Positions 22,326 to 31,271 of a DNA stretch of 64,000 nt are shown here, one piece after another. The first letter of the stretch is position 1, and every line of letters starts with the position of its first letter. The notes under the pieces were generated by a model. It was not told the origin of the DNA and did no database searches. It saw only the letters and a list, made by a program, of their open reading frames with translations. Source of the DNA: Azospirillum sp. OGB3. GTDB taxonomy: Bacteria > Pseudomonadota > Alphaproteobacteria > Azospirillales > Azospirillaceae. The position numbers were made by a program, and so were the translations under genes. The stretch spans positions 215,334 through 279,333 of the forward strand of contig NZ_JACHYN010000007.1 of NCBI RefSeq assembly GCF_014192915.1. Reading direction: 5' to 3'.

Positions 22326-25241
22326 TCAACGCTTCCCGGCTTCGGCCACCACCTGCTTCAGATGATGGGACGACACCGGCTTGTGCAGGATGGCGAAGCC
22401 GCTGCGCTGGGCCTCGACGATGCGTTCGGGGGCGGTGTCGCCGGTCAGGATGATGCTGGGGATCGCCGCCCGGCAATGGGCGTGGATGGCGCGCAGCGCC
22501 TCCGGCCCGGTCTTGCCGTTGCGCAGCCGGTAGTCGGCCAGGATGACGTCCGGCCGCCGCCCGGCCCCGTCGAGCAGGCGGATCGCCTCGTCCCCCGCGG
22601 TGGCGGCGATGACCTCGTAGCCCCAGCCCTCCAGCATGGCGCGCAGCCCCATCAGGATGATCACCTCGTCGTCGATGATCAGGACGAGCCGGCTCCCGCC
22701 GCCCTCCGTCCGGCCGACCGCGGGGACGGTCATCACGGGACGGGGCGGATCGGCGGCGGGCACGGTGACCAGGAAGGTCGACCCCCTGCCCGGACGCGAC
22801 CGCAGCGCCACGGAATGGCCGAGCAGAGCGCACAGCCGCCGCACGATGGCGAGTCCGAGACCCAGCCCCTTCTCGCGGTCGCGCTCCGGGTTGCCGAGCT
22901 GGGTGAACTCCTCAAAGATGTCCTCCTGGCGGTCCGGCGGGATGCCGGTGCCGCTGTCGCACACGGCGATGTGGAAACGGTGGCGCGACCGCCGCACGCC
23001 CAGCAGCACCCCGCCCCGCCCGGTGTAGCGCAGCGCGTTGTCCAGCAGGTTGCGAACGACCCGCTCCAGCAGCATGGGGTCGCTGCGCGCGTGCAGCGTG
23101 GTCGGGACGACGCGCAGGGTCAGGCCGCGCCGCGCCGCCTCCGCCGCGTATTCGGCGGCGAGGCGCTCGAAGAGGGGCTGGACGGCCACGGTCGCGGTCA
23201 CCGGCTCGACCACCCCGGCGTCGAGCTTGGAGATGTCGAGCAAGCCGTCAAGCAGGCGCTTCAGCGCCTCCAGCGCCTGCTGCATGGTCTTCAGCGTATC
23301 GTGGCCCGGACCGCCCTGTGTCTGCTCGCCCAGCGCGGAGGTGAGGAAGAACAGCGATTGCACCGGCTGGCGCAGGTCGTGGCTGGCCGCGGCGAGGAAG
23401 CGCGACTTCGCGCGGTTGGCCCGCTCCGCCTGGTCCTTGGCGCGGCGCAGCGCCGATTCGGTGCGCTTGCGCTCGGTGATGTCGCGCAGGATTGCCGTGA
23501 AGAAGCGGTCGCCGCCGTCGCTCCAGGCCGACAGCGACAGCTCCAGCGGCACCGCCAGCCCGTCGCGGCGGCGCCCTTCGACCTCGCGGGCGACGCCGTC
23601 GGCCAGCCGGTCCGAGCTGAGGGGCTCCGAAATGAGGCCGCCGGGGATCAGCCGGCGCACGTCCGTCCCCACCGCGTCGGCCGGGCCATGGCCGAAGATG
23701 CGCTCCGCGCCGCGGTTGTAGGTGTGCACCGTGCCCTTGGCGTCGACCAGCAGGATCGCGTCGGCGGCGGTTTCCAGCAGGGAGCGGTGGCGCTCCACGG
23801 CCCGCCGGATCGCCCGTTCGTCCTCCTTGCGGCGGGTCACGTCCTGGGCGTAAACGGCCAGCCGGTCGCCGGTGGCGAACAGGCGCAGGGCGTACCAGTC
23901 GCCGCCGCCCCGTTCCTCGCCGCCGGCCAACCGGATTTCGAATTCCTCCGGCTCCCCCCGGTCCAGAGCGTCGCGGAAGCGCGCGGTGAAGGGCTCGGCC
24001 ACGCCGGGTGGCAGCAGGGCCACGAAGACATGGCCCACGAGGTCCCCGCCGTCGCCGAACAGGCGCGCCGCCTTCTCGTTGGCGAAGGTCACCCGCCCCT
24101 CATGGTCCAGTTCCACCACCGAGTCGGTGGAGGCGGCGAGAATCGCGGCCATGCGGTGTTCGGCGGCGTGGGCGGCGTCGCGGGCCAGTTCCCGCGCCTG
24201 AAGCTCCTGCGCCATGGAGTCGAAGGCGCGGCCCAAGGCACCGATCTCCGAGCGGTCGCCCGGCCGTCCGATCCGCGCGTTGCGGTCCCCGGCGCTCCAG
24301 CGCTCCACCACCCGCTTCAGCCGGGCCACCGGGCGCAGCACGAACAGGCGCGCGCCGATCCAGGCCGCGATGAGGGACAGCGCCGCCGCCAGCGCCAGCA
24401 GGTAGGCGCTCCGCTCGGCCGCGGCGGTGACGGGGCGCAGCGCCTCCGTCCGGTCCAGCCCGACCGCCAGGAACAGCTCGCGGACCTTCTGGTCGACTGG
24501 GGCGTAGGCGAGGATGCGCGGCTCGCCATCCAGCCCGGCGACCTCCGCCACCCCGTCGGACGGCGCGCGCAGCAGGGCCATCAGCGGTTCGGGCAGCGGC
24601 TTGCCCACCCGCTGCTCGTCGGTCCCGGGGAACCGGCCCAGCACGGTGCCGTTGCGGTCGGCGAGCACCAGCATGGCGTTCGGCGGCAGCGGCTTTTCCG
24701 CCAGATACTCGCGCAGCCATCCGGCGTCGAGCGCGATGGACACCACCCCCGCCATGCGGCCCGCCCCGTCGGTGTAGGGCGCCGCGAAGGGCAGCACGGG
24801 GCGCCCGTCCAACCGCCGCACCGCGTAGTCGCCGACGACGAAGCCCTGCCCGTAGAGCGCCATGCGGATGTGCGGCAGGGCCGCCACCATCAGGCCGTTC
24901 AGCTTGGCGTCGCTGGCGCAGCGGACCGAGCCGTCGAGATCGGTCAGGGCGATGCCCTTCACCCGCGGCAGCCGGCCGCGCAGGCGGTTCAGGGTGGAGG
25001 AGCATTGCTGCGGATCGACGGCGAGCCGCGGCGCCATCTCGGCCACCGTCACCAGCACGCCGCGCATGCCCTCTACGACCCTCTGCTGCTCGTCCTGGAT
25101 CAGGGTCAGAAGGCGGCGGGCCTCCGCCTCGGCCTGCCGCTCACCCGCCTCGATGGCGGTCAGGCTGTTGTGGGCCAGGATGCCGATGGCCGGCAGGCTG
25201 GCGAGGAGAACAAGCAGGACAAGGCGTGTGAGAATGCTCAT
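22326..25241 (-). CDS. hybrid sensor kinase: dCACHE-HAMP-PAS-PAS-HisKA-HATPase-REC
   Basis: The 971-residue protein starts at ATG 25241. It has one N-terminal membrane helix (LTRLVLLVLLASLPAIGILAH), and then a periplasmic double-CACHE domain to about residue 265. The second membrane helix and a HAMP (RLFVLRPVARLKRVVERWSAGDRNARIGRPGDRSEIGAL) follow. Two PAS domains (near 360 and 490) precede the kinase core with H-box FLAAASHDLRQPVQSLFF, N-box RNLLDNALRYTG and G-boxes DSGTGIPP and GLGLGLAIV. The C-terminal receiver has the phospho-acceptor in VILADYRLRNGKTG. The SHDLRQP H-box is typical of this alphaproteobacterial hybrid family. It likely senses an amino acid or organic acid in the periplasm. 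The 255 bp upstream (25242-25496) show no gene. Confidence 0.92.
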   Translation of the reverse strand: MSILTRLVLLVLLASLPAIGILAHNSLTAIEAGERQAEAEARRLLTLIQDEQQRVVEGMRGVLVTVAEMAPRLAVDPQQCSSTLNRLRGRLPRVKGIALTDLDGSVRCASDAKLNGLMVAALPHIRMALYGQGFVVGDYAVRRLDGRPVLPFAAPYTDGAGRMAGVVSIALDAGWLREYLAEKPLPPNAMLVLADRNGTVLGRFPGTDEQRVGKPLPEPLMALLRAPSDGVAEVAGLDGEPRILAYAPVDQKVRELFLAVGLDRTEALRPVTAAAERSAYLLALAAALSLIAAWIGARLFVLRPVARLKRVVERWSAGDRNARIGRPGDRSEIGALGRAFDSMAQELQARELARDAAHAAEHRMAAILAASTDSVVELDHEGRVTFANEKAARLFGDGGDLVGHVFVALLPPGVAEPFTARFRDALDRGEPEEFEIRLAGGEERGGGDWYALRLFATGDRLAVYAQDVTRRKEDERAIRRAVERHRSLLETAADAILLVDAKGTVHTYNRGAERIFGHGPADAVGTDVRRLIPGGLISEPLSSDRLADGVAREVEGRRRDGLAVPLELSLSAWSDGGDRFFTAILRDITERKRTESALRRAKDQAERANRAKSRFLAAASHDLRQPVQSLFFLTSALGEQTQGGPGHDTLKTMQQALEALKRLLDGLLDISKLDAGVVEPVTATVAVQPLFERLAAEYAAEAARRGLTLRVVPTTLHARSDPMLLERVVRNLLDNALRYTGRGGVLLGVRRSRHRFHIAVCDSGTGIPPDRQEDIFEEFTQLGNPERDREKGLGLGLAIVRRLCALLGHSVALRSRPGRGSTFLVTVPAADPPRPVMTVPAVGRTEGGGSRLVLIIDDEVIILMGLRAMLEGWGYEVIAATAGDEAIRLLDGAGRRPDVILADYRLRNGKTGPEALRAIHAHCRAAIPSIILTGDTAPERIVEAQRSGFAILHKPVSSHHLKQVVAEAGKR

Positions 25242-25496
25242 CGGCGGCCCGGGAACAGCACGGCGGAAGGGAACGGCACAACCCTGCACTTCCCAAGGGA
25301 CGGGACGGCACCCCGGGTCCGATGCACGCCGTCGTATTCGCGGCAGCGGTGTCCCGCTACCTCGCCGGCCACATCCTTACCTTGCGTTTACCAAAAGGAG
25401 GGGCTGCGCTCAACCGACTATTTCGCATACGAATTATAGCGGCGCCGGAGGAACGGGTCACCGATGCCCCGGCGCCGCGGGATTTTCCACCGGTTC

Positions 25497-26081
25497 TCAG
25501 GCGGATTCGGCGATGACCTCGACGCGGCCGTCGAGCGCCATCAGCAACAGCTCCACCTCAAGGTCGGGGTGCCGCTCCTTGATCCCGGCGCCCAGCGCGC
25601 GGAGTTGCTCGGCGTGGATGGCGGTTTCCCTCTCCGGGTCCGCCGCGACGTCCGTCTTCAGGAAGACGCGGTAGGCGCCGCAGTCGCGATGGTCCATGAC
25701 CATCACGCGCCTGATCCGGTGCAGTTGCTTGGCAACCGCCACATGGTCCCAGAAGGCCTCGCCCCATGCCTTTTTCTGGTCGGTCAAGGCGCCCAGCGAC
25801 GCGCCGGCCAGGATCACATGGTCGTAGCGGTTGGTCAGCCCGCGCCCGTCCATGTAGCGGCCGATGTCGTCGATCAGCCGGTAATCCATGCAGGAGAGCA
25901 GAAGCGCGTCCACCTCGCCGCCGGGCTGGGCGGCGCGGGCGCCGCCGGAGGTCAGGGGCGCCATCAGCGCAGCCCCGGCGCCCAGCGTGGCGATTTTCAG
26001 AAAGGTCCGGCGCGAGTCGTGCCGAAGGCCGCCGCAACAGGTCGAGCCGAAGTCAATTCCGGTGCTGTGTCGGTACTGCAT
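25497..26081 (-). CDS. Tat-exported beta-carbonic-anhydrase-like protein
   Basis: The 194-residue protein from ATG 26081 (GGAGACCTC upstream) has a twin-arginine signal (SRRTFLKIATLGAGAALMAPL). A short domain with the beta-carbonic-anhydrase zinc signatures follows: CMDYR (family C-x-D-x-R) near residue 65 and HRDCGAY (H-x-x-C) near 131. These would supply the Cys-Asp-Arg and His-Cys zinc set. It lacks much of the C-terminal part of classical beta-carbonic anhydrases but resembles the YadF-like compact family. It would act in the periplasm, interconverting CO2 and bicarbonate, or act on a related small molecule. Confidence 0.8.
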   Translation of the reverse strand: MQYRHSTGIDFGSTCCGGLRHDSRRTFLKIATLGAGAALMAPLTSGGARAAQPGGEVDALLLSCMDYRLIDDIGRYMDGRGLTNRYDHVILAGASLGALTDQKKAWGEAFWDHVAVAKQLHRIRRVMVMDHRDCGAYRVFLKTDVAADPERETAIHAEQLRALGAGIKERHPDLEVELLLMALDGRVEVIAESA

Positions 26082-26263
26082 GAGGTCTCCACGTCGCTGA
26101 GGTTTCGTGGGGCCGAACGCCCGCGGAAACCGCATTACCTCACCGCTTCCGAGACAGCATTATTCGTGAACGAATCTTTCATGGACCAGAAGGGCACAGC
26201 ATGATGACAGGACTATCTGGACAAACTGGAACGAGAACCTTCGGCCCGTCCACCCGGCGCCAA

Positions 26264-26302
26264 AAAGAAACGGGCCGTTTCCCGGATGGAAAACGGCCCG
26301 TT
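26264..26302 (-). terminator. intrinsic terminator downstream of the 57-residue secreted protein gene
   Basis: AACGGGCCGTTT (26269-26280) and AAACGGCCCGTT (26291-26302) form a perfect 12-bp stem. On the minus strand it is followed by TCTTTTT, a good T-tract. Confidence 0.8.
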
Positions 26303-26335
26303 CGGCATGGTGCTGCCGGTGTTGCGTTGCTGGTA

Positions 26336-26509
26336 TCAGCCGCGGGTGCTGCCCGAAGCCCGGTCGCCGGTGGCGACCGTGTCACTGGCCGGCTTTTGCG
26401 TGCCGGCGCTGGCGCTGTGGCTGGAGGAGCAATCCGCGCTGGCGACCCCCGCCGTCAGGAGGGCGGCGAGACCGAACAGAACGGCTACCGGCTTGGCTCC
26501 ATGAGACAT
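26336..26509 (-). CDS. small secreted Ser/Ala-rich protein, unknown
   Basis: The 57-residue product starts MSHGAKPVAVLFGLAALLTAGVASA, a clean Sec signal peptide, and the mature part (DCSSSHSASAGTQKPASD...) has a single Cys near its start. ATG 26509 is preceded by AGGAGGTGATCC, fully complementary to the 3' end of 16S rRNA, so translation should be very efficient. A strong terminator follows. I recognise no family. It could be a lipoprotein-like or secreted stress peptide. Confidence 0.7.
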   Translation of the reverse strand: MSHGAKPVAVLFGLAALLTAGVASADCSSSHSASAGTQKPASDTVATGDRASGSTRG

Positions 26510-26622
26510 TGGATCACCTCCTTTCAAAACTGTTGAACACCGCAACAGCATGTGAGGACGATCCGGCGCGAGTCAACGCCTTATGCCGCCCGTACAGGGT
26601 ACGGCGCAAAACGGAGACTGGC

Positions 26623-27798
26623 TCAGTTTGCCGTCTCCAGCGCCTCCCGCATGGTGCGGAACAGCTCCGCCTTGTCCTCGAAGCCGATGCCCGGCTGGTC
26701 CGGCAGGCGGACGCGCCCGTCCTCCACCGCGATGCTGTCGGCGAAGCCGCAGAAGGGCTTGAACACGTCCGGGTAGGACTCGTTGCCGCCCAGATGCAGG
26801 CCGGCGGCGATGTTCAGCGACATCTGGTGGCCGCCGTGCGGCACGACGCGGCGGCTCGACCAGCCGTTCTCCGCCAGCATGTCCAGCGTGCGCATGTACT
26901 CGACGAGCCCGTAGCTGAGCGCGCAGTCGAATTGCAGCCAGTCGCGGTCCGGGCGCATGCCGCCGTGGCGGATCAGGTTGCGGGCATCCTGGTGGCTGAA
27001 CAGGTTCTCGCCCGTCGCCATGGGGCGGTCATAGTGGTTCGCCAACTCGGCCTGGAGCGCGTAGTCGAGCGGGTCGCCGGCCTCCTCGTACCAGAAGAGA
27101 TTGTAGGGCTTCAGCGCCTCGGCGTAGGCGATGGCGGTCTTCAGGTCGAAGCGGCCGTTGGCGTCGACGCAGAGGTTCCGGCCGTCGCCGACCACCTCCA
27201 GCACCGCCTCGATGCGGCGCAGGTCGTCCTCCAGCGAGGTGGCGCCGATCTTCATCTTCACGACCTTGTAGCCGCGGTCGCGGTAGCTGCGCATCTCGTC
27301 CTGGAGCGCTTCCACCCCCTTGCCGGGGTAGTAGTAGCCGCCCGCGGCGTAGACCCAGACCGACTCGTCGGCCACGCCGCCGCGGTAGCGGTCGGCGAGC
27401 AGGCGGTAGAGCGGCTTTCCGGCGATCTTCGCCACGGCGTCCCACACCGCCATGTCGATGGTGCCCACCGCGACCGAGCGTTCGCCATGGCCGCCCGGCT
27501 TCTCGTTGGTCATCAGCCGCGCCCAGATCCTGAACGGGTCCAGGTTGCCGTTCGCCTCGTCGATCAGGCTGTCGGGGGCGGCCGAGGTCAGGCGGGGGAT
27601 GAAGCGCTCCCGCATCAGGCCGCCGGCGCCGTAGCGTCCGTTGGAATTGAAGCCGTAGCCGATCACCGGCTTGCCGTCGCGCACCACGTCGGTGATGACC
27701 GCCACGGTGGAGCAGGTCATCTGGCTGAAGTCGATGTAGGCGTTGGCGATGTCGGACTTGATGCCGACGGTCTTTTCCCGGATCTCCACGATGCGCAT
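26623..27798 (-). CDS. tarD: D(-)-tartrate dehydratase (enolase superfamily)
   Basis: The 391-residue protein from ATG 27798 closely resembles the characterised Bradyrhizobium D-tartrate dehydratase, based on my memory of that sequence. Shared blocks are NAYIDFSQMTCS and GYGFNSNGRYG, then NEKPGGHGERSVAVGTIDMAVWDAVAKIAGKPL. The base motif KVVKMKIG (K-x-K), metal ligands in CVDANGRF, FWYEEAGDPLDY and MATGENLFSHQDARNLIRHGG, and the His-containing IPHGGHQMSLNIAAG-type loop (here VVPHGGHQMSL) are all present. It dehydrates D-tartrate to oxaloacetate with Mg2+. Divergent from a LysR regulator (123 bp between them). Confidence 0.92.
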   Translation of the reverse strand: MRIVEIREKTVGIKSDIANAYIDFSQMTCSTVAVITDVVRDGKPVIGYGFNSNGRYGAGGLMRERFIPRLTSAAPDSLIDEANGNLDPFRIWARLMTNEKPGGHGERSVAVGTIDMAVWDAVAKIAGKPLYRLLADRYRGGVADESVWVYAAGGYYYPGKGVEALQDEMRSYRDRGYKVVKMKIGATSLEDDLRRIEAVLEVVGDGRNLCVDANGRFDLKTAIAYAEALKPYNLFWYEEAGDPLDYALQAELANHYDRPMATGENLFSHQDARNLIRHGGMRPDRDWLQFDCALSYGLVEYMRTLDMLAENGWSSRRVVPHGGHQMSLNIAAGLHLGGNESYPDVFKPFCGFADSIAVEDGRVRLPDQPGIGFEDKAELFRTMREALETAN

Positions 27799-27921
27799 GG
27801 CGCTGCTTCCCTTTGGCTTTTCCGATGCCGTGGGCCGCAGGATAGGGATGGACGGGACCGCCGGGCCAATGCCAGTTTCAAATCGCATGATGCGCGTCCG
27901 GCATGGGCTGATGAGTCACCG

Positions 27922-28845
27922 ATGGAACTGAACTGGCTTGAGGATTTCCTCGCCCTGGCGGAATGCGGCAACTTCTCCCGCGCGGCGCAGCGGCGCAACT
28001 TGACCCAGCCGGCCTTCAGCCGACGCATCCGCGCGCTGGAGGACTGGACCGGCACGCCGCTGTTCGACCGCAGCACCCAGCCGGTCGGGCTGACCGAGGC
28101 CGGGTGCCGCTTCCGCCCCTTCGCCGACGAGACGGTGCGCCGCCTCCTGCAAGGGCGGGAGGAGGCGCGGCTGGCCGGCGGCGCGGCGGCCACGGCGCTG
28201 CGCTTCGCGGCGACCCACGCGCTGTCGCTGACCTTCTTCCCGACCTGGCTGAGCCGGCTGGAGGGGCAGGCGCGGCTGGGCGCCATCCATCTGCTGTCCG
28301 ACAGCATGCAGGCTTGCGAGCAGGTGATGACCCAGGGGCAGGCGCAGTTCCTGCTGTGCCACGCCCATGCGGCGGCCCCGTCCCGGCTGGAGGCCGGGGC
28401 CTTTCGCTCGGCCGCGGTGGGAAGCGACCGCCTGGTGCCGGTCTGCGCACCGGATGGGACTGGCGCGCCGCGACATTCCCTGTCCGGCGGCGGGGCCGCC
28501 CTGCCCCATCTCGCCTACAGCCCGGAATCCGGCATGGGGCGCATCGTCACGGCGGCGCGCGGCGGCTTTCCAACACCTCTGGCGCTCGATACCGTCTTCA
28601 CCTCGCACCTCGCCGCGGTGCTGCGCACGCTGGCCCGCGACGGGCGCGGCGTGGCGTGGCTGCCGGACAGCCTGATCGGCGAAGACCTGGCGCAGGGACG
28701 GCTGGCGCGGGCCGGCGGGACGGGTTGGGAAATCCCGGTGGAGGTGCGGCTCTACCGCCCGCGCGCCCGCCAGAGCCCGGCCGCGGAAGCCTTCTGGGCG
28801 TTGGCGGCGGAGCAGGCGCCGCAGGATGGGAGGAATCGGGAATGA
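27922..28845 (+). CDS. LysR-family regulator next to tartrate dehydratase
   Basis: The 307-residue protein from ATG 27922 has the LysR helix-turn-helix at residues 5-62 (WLEDFLALAECGNFSRAAQRRNLTQPAFSRRIRALEDWTGTPLFDRS), followed by the effector-binding domain. It is divergent from tarD and overlaps the GST gene downstream by 4 bp (ATGA), so regulator and GST are co-translated. It probably responds to tartrate or a related dicarboxylate. This is inference from context. Confidence 0.92.
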   Translation: MELNWLEDFLALAECGNFSRAAQRRNLTQPAFSRRIRALEDWTGTPLFDRSTQPVGLTEAGCRFRPFADETVRRLLQGREEARLAGGAAATALRFAATHALSLTFFPTWLSRLEGQARLGAIHLLSDSMQACEQVMTQGQAQFLLCHAHAAAPSRLEAGAFRSAAVGSDRLVPVCAPDGTGAPRHSLSGGGAALPHLAYSPESGMGRIVTAARGGFPTPLALDTVFTSHLAAVLRTLARDGRGVAWLPDSLIGEDLAQGRLARAGGTGWEIPVEVRLYRPRARQSPAAEAFWALAAEQAPQDGRNRE

Positions 28846-29483
28846 GCGGAGCGGGTTGCAGGCTTTATGGGGCGCCCGGCTGGGGGTCCGTCCTGGTGGA
28901 AGCGATGCTGGTCCAGTGCGGCGCGCCCTTCGTCTTCGAGGACGTCGAGGGCTTCGACACGCCGGGCGAGGCGCGGCAACGGCTGCTGGCGCTGAATCCG
29001 CTGGGACAGATCCCGACCCTGGTCCTGCCGGACGGGACGGTGATGACGGAAAGCGCGGCCATCGCGCTGCTGCTGGCCGAACGGCACCCGGAGTCCGGAC
29101 TGGCCCCGCCACCGGACTCGCCGGAGCGGGCGGCCTTCCTGCGGCTGCTGATCTGGCTGGTGGCGAACGTCTACCCAACCTTCACCTACGGCGATTATCC
29201 GGAGCGCTGGGTAGCGGAAGCCCCGGAGACACTCGGCGCGGCGATGGTGGAGCGGCGCAAGACGCTGTGGCTCTGGCTGGAATCGCAGATCGGCGATGGC
29301 CCGTGGGTGCTGGGGGAGCGCTTCAGCGCGCTCGACATCTACGTCGGGGCGATGGTGCACTGGCGGCCCCGCCGCGCTTGGTTCGCGGAACACTGCCCGA
29401 AGCTGTCGGGTGTGGCGGAGCGGGTGCTTGCCCTGCCGAAGCTGGCGCCGGTCTGGAACCGGAACTTCACGCCAGCATCCTGA
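28842..29483 (+). CDS. glutathione S-transferase family protein
   Basis: The 213-residue protein starts at ATG 28842, overlapping the LysR stop (ATGA). The N-terminal thioredoxin-like fold (RLYGAPGWGSVLVEAMLVQCGAPFVFEDV, with cis-Pro in GQIPTLVLPDG and TESAAIALLLAE) and the helical C-terminal domain (SALDIYVGAM) are GST features. The catalytic position near residue 11-15 has GWGS, so Ser may be the glutathione-activating residue. It may belong to a tartrate or detoxification operon. The substrate is unknown. Confidence 0.88.
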   Translation: MSGAGCRLYGAPGWGSVLVEAMLVQCGAPFVFEDVEGFDTPGEARQRLLALNPLGQIPTLVLPDGTVMTESAAIALLLAERHPESGLAPPPDSPERAAFLRLLIWLVANVYPTFTYGDYPERWVAEAPETLGAAMVERRKTLWLWLESQIGDGPWVLGERFSALDIYVGAMVHWRPRRAWFAEHCPKLSGVAERVLALPKLAPVWNRNFTPAS

Positions 29484-29548
29484 ACCGAACGCCCGAAGGA
29501 TTCTTCATACAGCACGGGGGCGGCCGATGAGCCGCCCCCGTTCGACAA

Positions 29549-29686
29549 TCAACGCTCGTTGATGGCGCGATACACGATGTAGGCCGGGGTCGCGCGCAGC
29601 CAGGCGCCGAGGAACTCGCGGACGGCCTGGAGGGCGGAGGACGGGGCGCGGTCGCTGCCGATGTGGGTGTAGGTCGAGCTGTTCAT
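29549..29686 (-). CDS. 45-residue small protein, unknown
   Basis: ATG 29686 is preceded by GGAG with 6-nt spacing (TTGGAGATCATC). The product ends LQAVREFLGAWLRATPAYIVYRAINER, a basic/amphipathic helix. It is short and has no recognised family. A TATGC-N3-GGTAT motif stands 55 bp upstream and could be its operator. Real coding status is moderately supported by the good ribosome binding site and by the absence of other genes in the 449-bp gap 29484-29932. Confidence 0.5.
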   Translation of the reverse strand: MNSSTYTHIGSDRAPSSALQAVREFLGAWLRATPAYIVYRAINER

Positions 29687-29740
29687 GATGATCTCCAATC
29701 GTTGGGAGTCGTTATCGGGGGCGTTGTTCGTTGAGACCAA

Positions 29741-29753
29741 TATGCTCTGGTAT
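29741..29753. promoter_or_regulatory. TATRC-N3-GGTAT motif, copy C
   Basis: TATGCTCTGGTAT matches the sites at 40222 and 43572 (TATRC-N3-GGTAT). It overlaps the inverted repeat TGGTAT-N5-ATACCA (29748-29764) and lies between the 45-residue gene and the MBL hydrolase. Confidence 0.35.
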
Positions 29754-29932
29754 ACCCAATACCACACGCGCGCTTCTTGCAGGGCAGACCCCGAAAAATG
29801 CAACGCTTTCAATGCTTTATCAATCCGACATTCCGTTGCTTGAACTGTTCACGCAACGGACACCGGATTCTTGCCGCATCGCGGGAGACAGCGATCTAGC
29901 CAAAGCCGCCGCACCACCCCACTTTTCGTGTC

Positions 29933-30931
29933 ATGCCGCGCGACGACAGCCAGCCCCGCTTTCCCGTCGTCCCGTCCGACCATTGGGACGGGCGCCGTTT
30001 CTTCAACCCTCACGCCGACACGGACAGGAGCCCGCGCGAGCTGTGGCGGCTCTACAAGGCGCGTGGCCCACGCTGGACCCCGCCGGATCCGGAGCCGCCC
30101 CGCCCCTTCCGTCCCGTCACTCCGGCGCGCGGCGAGGTGGCGGTCACCTTCATCGGGCAGGCGACCTTCCTGATCCAGATCGGCGGGGCGGCCTTCCTGA
30201 CCGACCCCGTCTATTCCGACCACGCCGGCCCCTTCGGGCGGCTGGGGCCGAAGCGGGTGCGCCCGCCCGCGGTGCGCATGGAGGATTTGCCGGCTGTCGA
30301 CGCCGTGCTGCTCAGCCACAACCACTACGACCATCTCGACGCCCCGACGCTCCGCCATCTGGCGCGGCGGCGCGGCGTGCCGCAGGTGATGACGGGCCTC
30401 GGCAACGGCCCGATGATGCGCCGCGCCGGCTTCGACGCGGTGCATGAACTGGACTGGTGGGACAGCCTGCCCGGCCCGCACGGCACCCGCATCACCTTCG
30501 TCCCGGCGCAGCACTGGTCCGCCCGCACCCCCTTCGACCGGCGCCGGACGCTGTGGGGCGGCTTCGTGGTGGAAACGCCGGAGGTCGCCGTCTATTTCGC
30601 GGGCGACAGCGGCTATTGCCCGCATTTCCGGGAGATCGGACGGCGGTTCGGCGCCATCGACGTCGCCCTGCTGCCGATCGGCGCCTACGAGCCGCGCTGG
30701 TTCATGGCTTCTCAGCACATGAACCCGGCCGACGCCGTGCGGGCGCACCGCGACCTGGGGGCGCGACACAGCGTCGCCATGCATTTCGGCACCTTCCAGC
30801 TCACCGCGGAGGGCATCGACGCCCCCGTCCGGGCGCTGCACCACGCCCTGGCCGAACAGTCGGTCGATCCCGGACATTTCGCGATCCCCGGCTTCGGCGA
30901 GCCGCTGCGCTTCCGCCGCCCGTCGGCCTAG
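29933..30931 (+). CDS. MBL-fold metallohydrolase (NAPE-PLD/UlaG-like)
   Basis: The 332-residue protein has the beta-lactamase-fold start TFIGQATFLIQIGGAAFLTDPVYSDHAGP near residue 73. The dinuclear metal motif LLSHNHYDHLDAPTLRHLA is near 125, followed by AQHWSART and the bridging Asp in VYFAGDSGYCPHF near 222. The last His is in SVAMHFGTF. The arrangement is that of NAPE-phospholipase D and related lipid or ascorbate-phosphate hydrolases. It is encoded alone. The substrate is unknown. Confidence 0.88.
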   Translation: MPRDDSQPRFPVVPSDHWDGRRFFNPHADTDRSPRELWRLYKARGPRWTPPDPEPPRPFRPVTPARGEVAVTFIGQATFLIQIGGAAFLTDPVYSDHAGPFGRLGPKRVRPPAVRMEDLPAVDAVLLSHNHYDHLDAPTLRHLARRRGVPQVMTGLGNGPMMRRAGFDAVHELDWWDSLPGPHGTRITFVPAQHWSARTPFDRRRTLWGGFVVETPEVAVYFAGDSGYCPHFREIGRRFGAIDVALLPIGAYEPRWFMASQHMNPADAVRAHRDLGARHSVAMHFGTFQLTAEGIDAPVRALHHALAEQSVDPGHFAIPGFGEPLRFRRPSA

Positions 30932-31057
30932 TGCCCGACCTGGTGGATAGGAGGATTCGCCCAGCGGCCTATGGCGCAAGCGCGATGGACGGGACCGCGC
31001 GGATCGGAGTAACGCCTTCAGGGACAGCACCAACCACACAGGCGGAGCCGGGCCTAA

Positions 31058-31264
31058 ATGCAGTTGGAAATCAATGCCTTCGTCAGTTCCCTCGGCAGCG
31101 AATCGGACCACGGCCCCGACGCGTTGGAGCGGGTGCGGGACAGCATGCGGTCCCTGGCCGACACACTCTCCGCGCTGAACCTGGGAATTGTTCTGGAGGT
31201 GCGCGACGTGCAGCGGCTGCAAACCGTCGCCCGCATCGTCCAGGCCGACGCGCCGAACCGTTGA
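31058..31264 (+). CDS. 68-residue hypothetical protein
   Basis: ATG 31058 is preceded by a weak GGCGGAGCC. The product (start MQLEINAFVSSLGSESDHG) is mostly helical with acidic N-terminus, and I recognise no family. It is convergent with the next gene, with only 7 bp between the stops. The 126 bp before it (30932-31057) show no other gene. Confidence 0.55.
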   Translation: MQLEINAFVSSLGSESDHGPDALERVRDSMRSLADTLSALNLGIVLEVRDVQRLQTVARIVQADAPNR

Positions 31265-31271
31265 CCGGCGC

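Noticed and set aside
22299..25439. 1046-codon plus-strand frame opposite the hybrid kinase
   Set aside because: Composition (Gln, His, Arg, Gly) and lack of motifs show an antisense shadow of the kinase gene.
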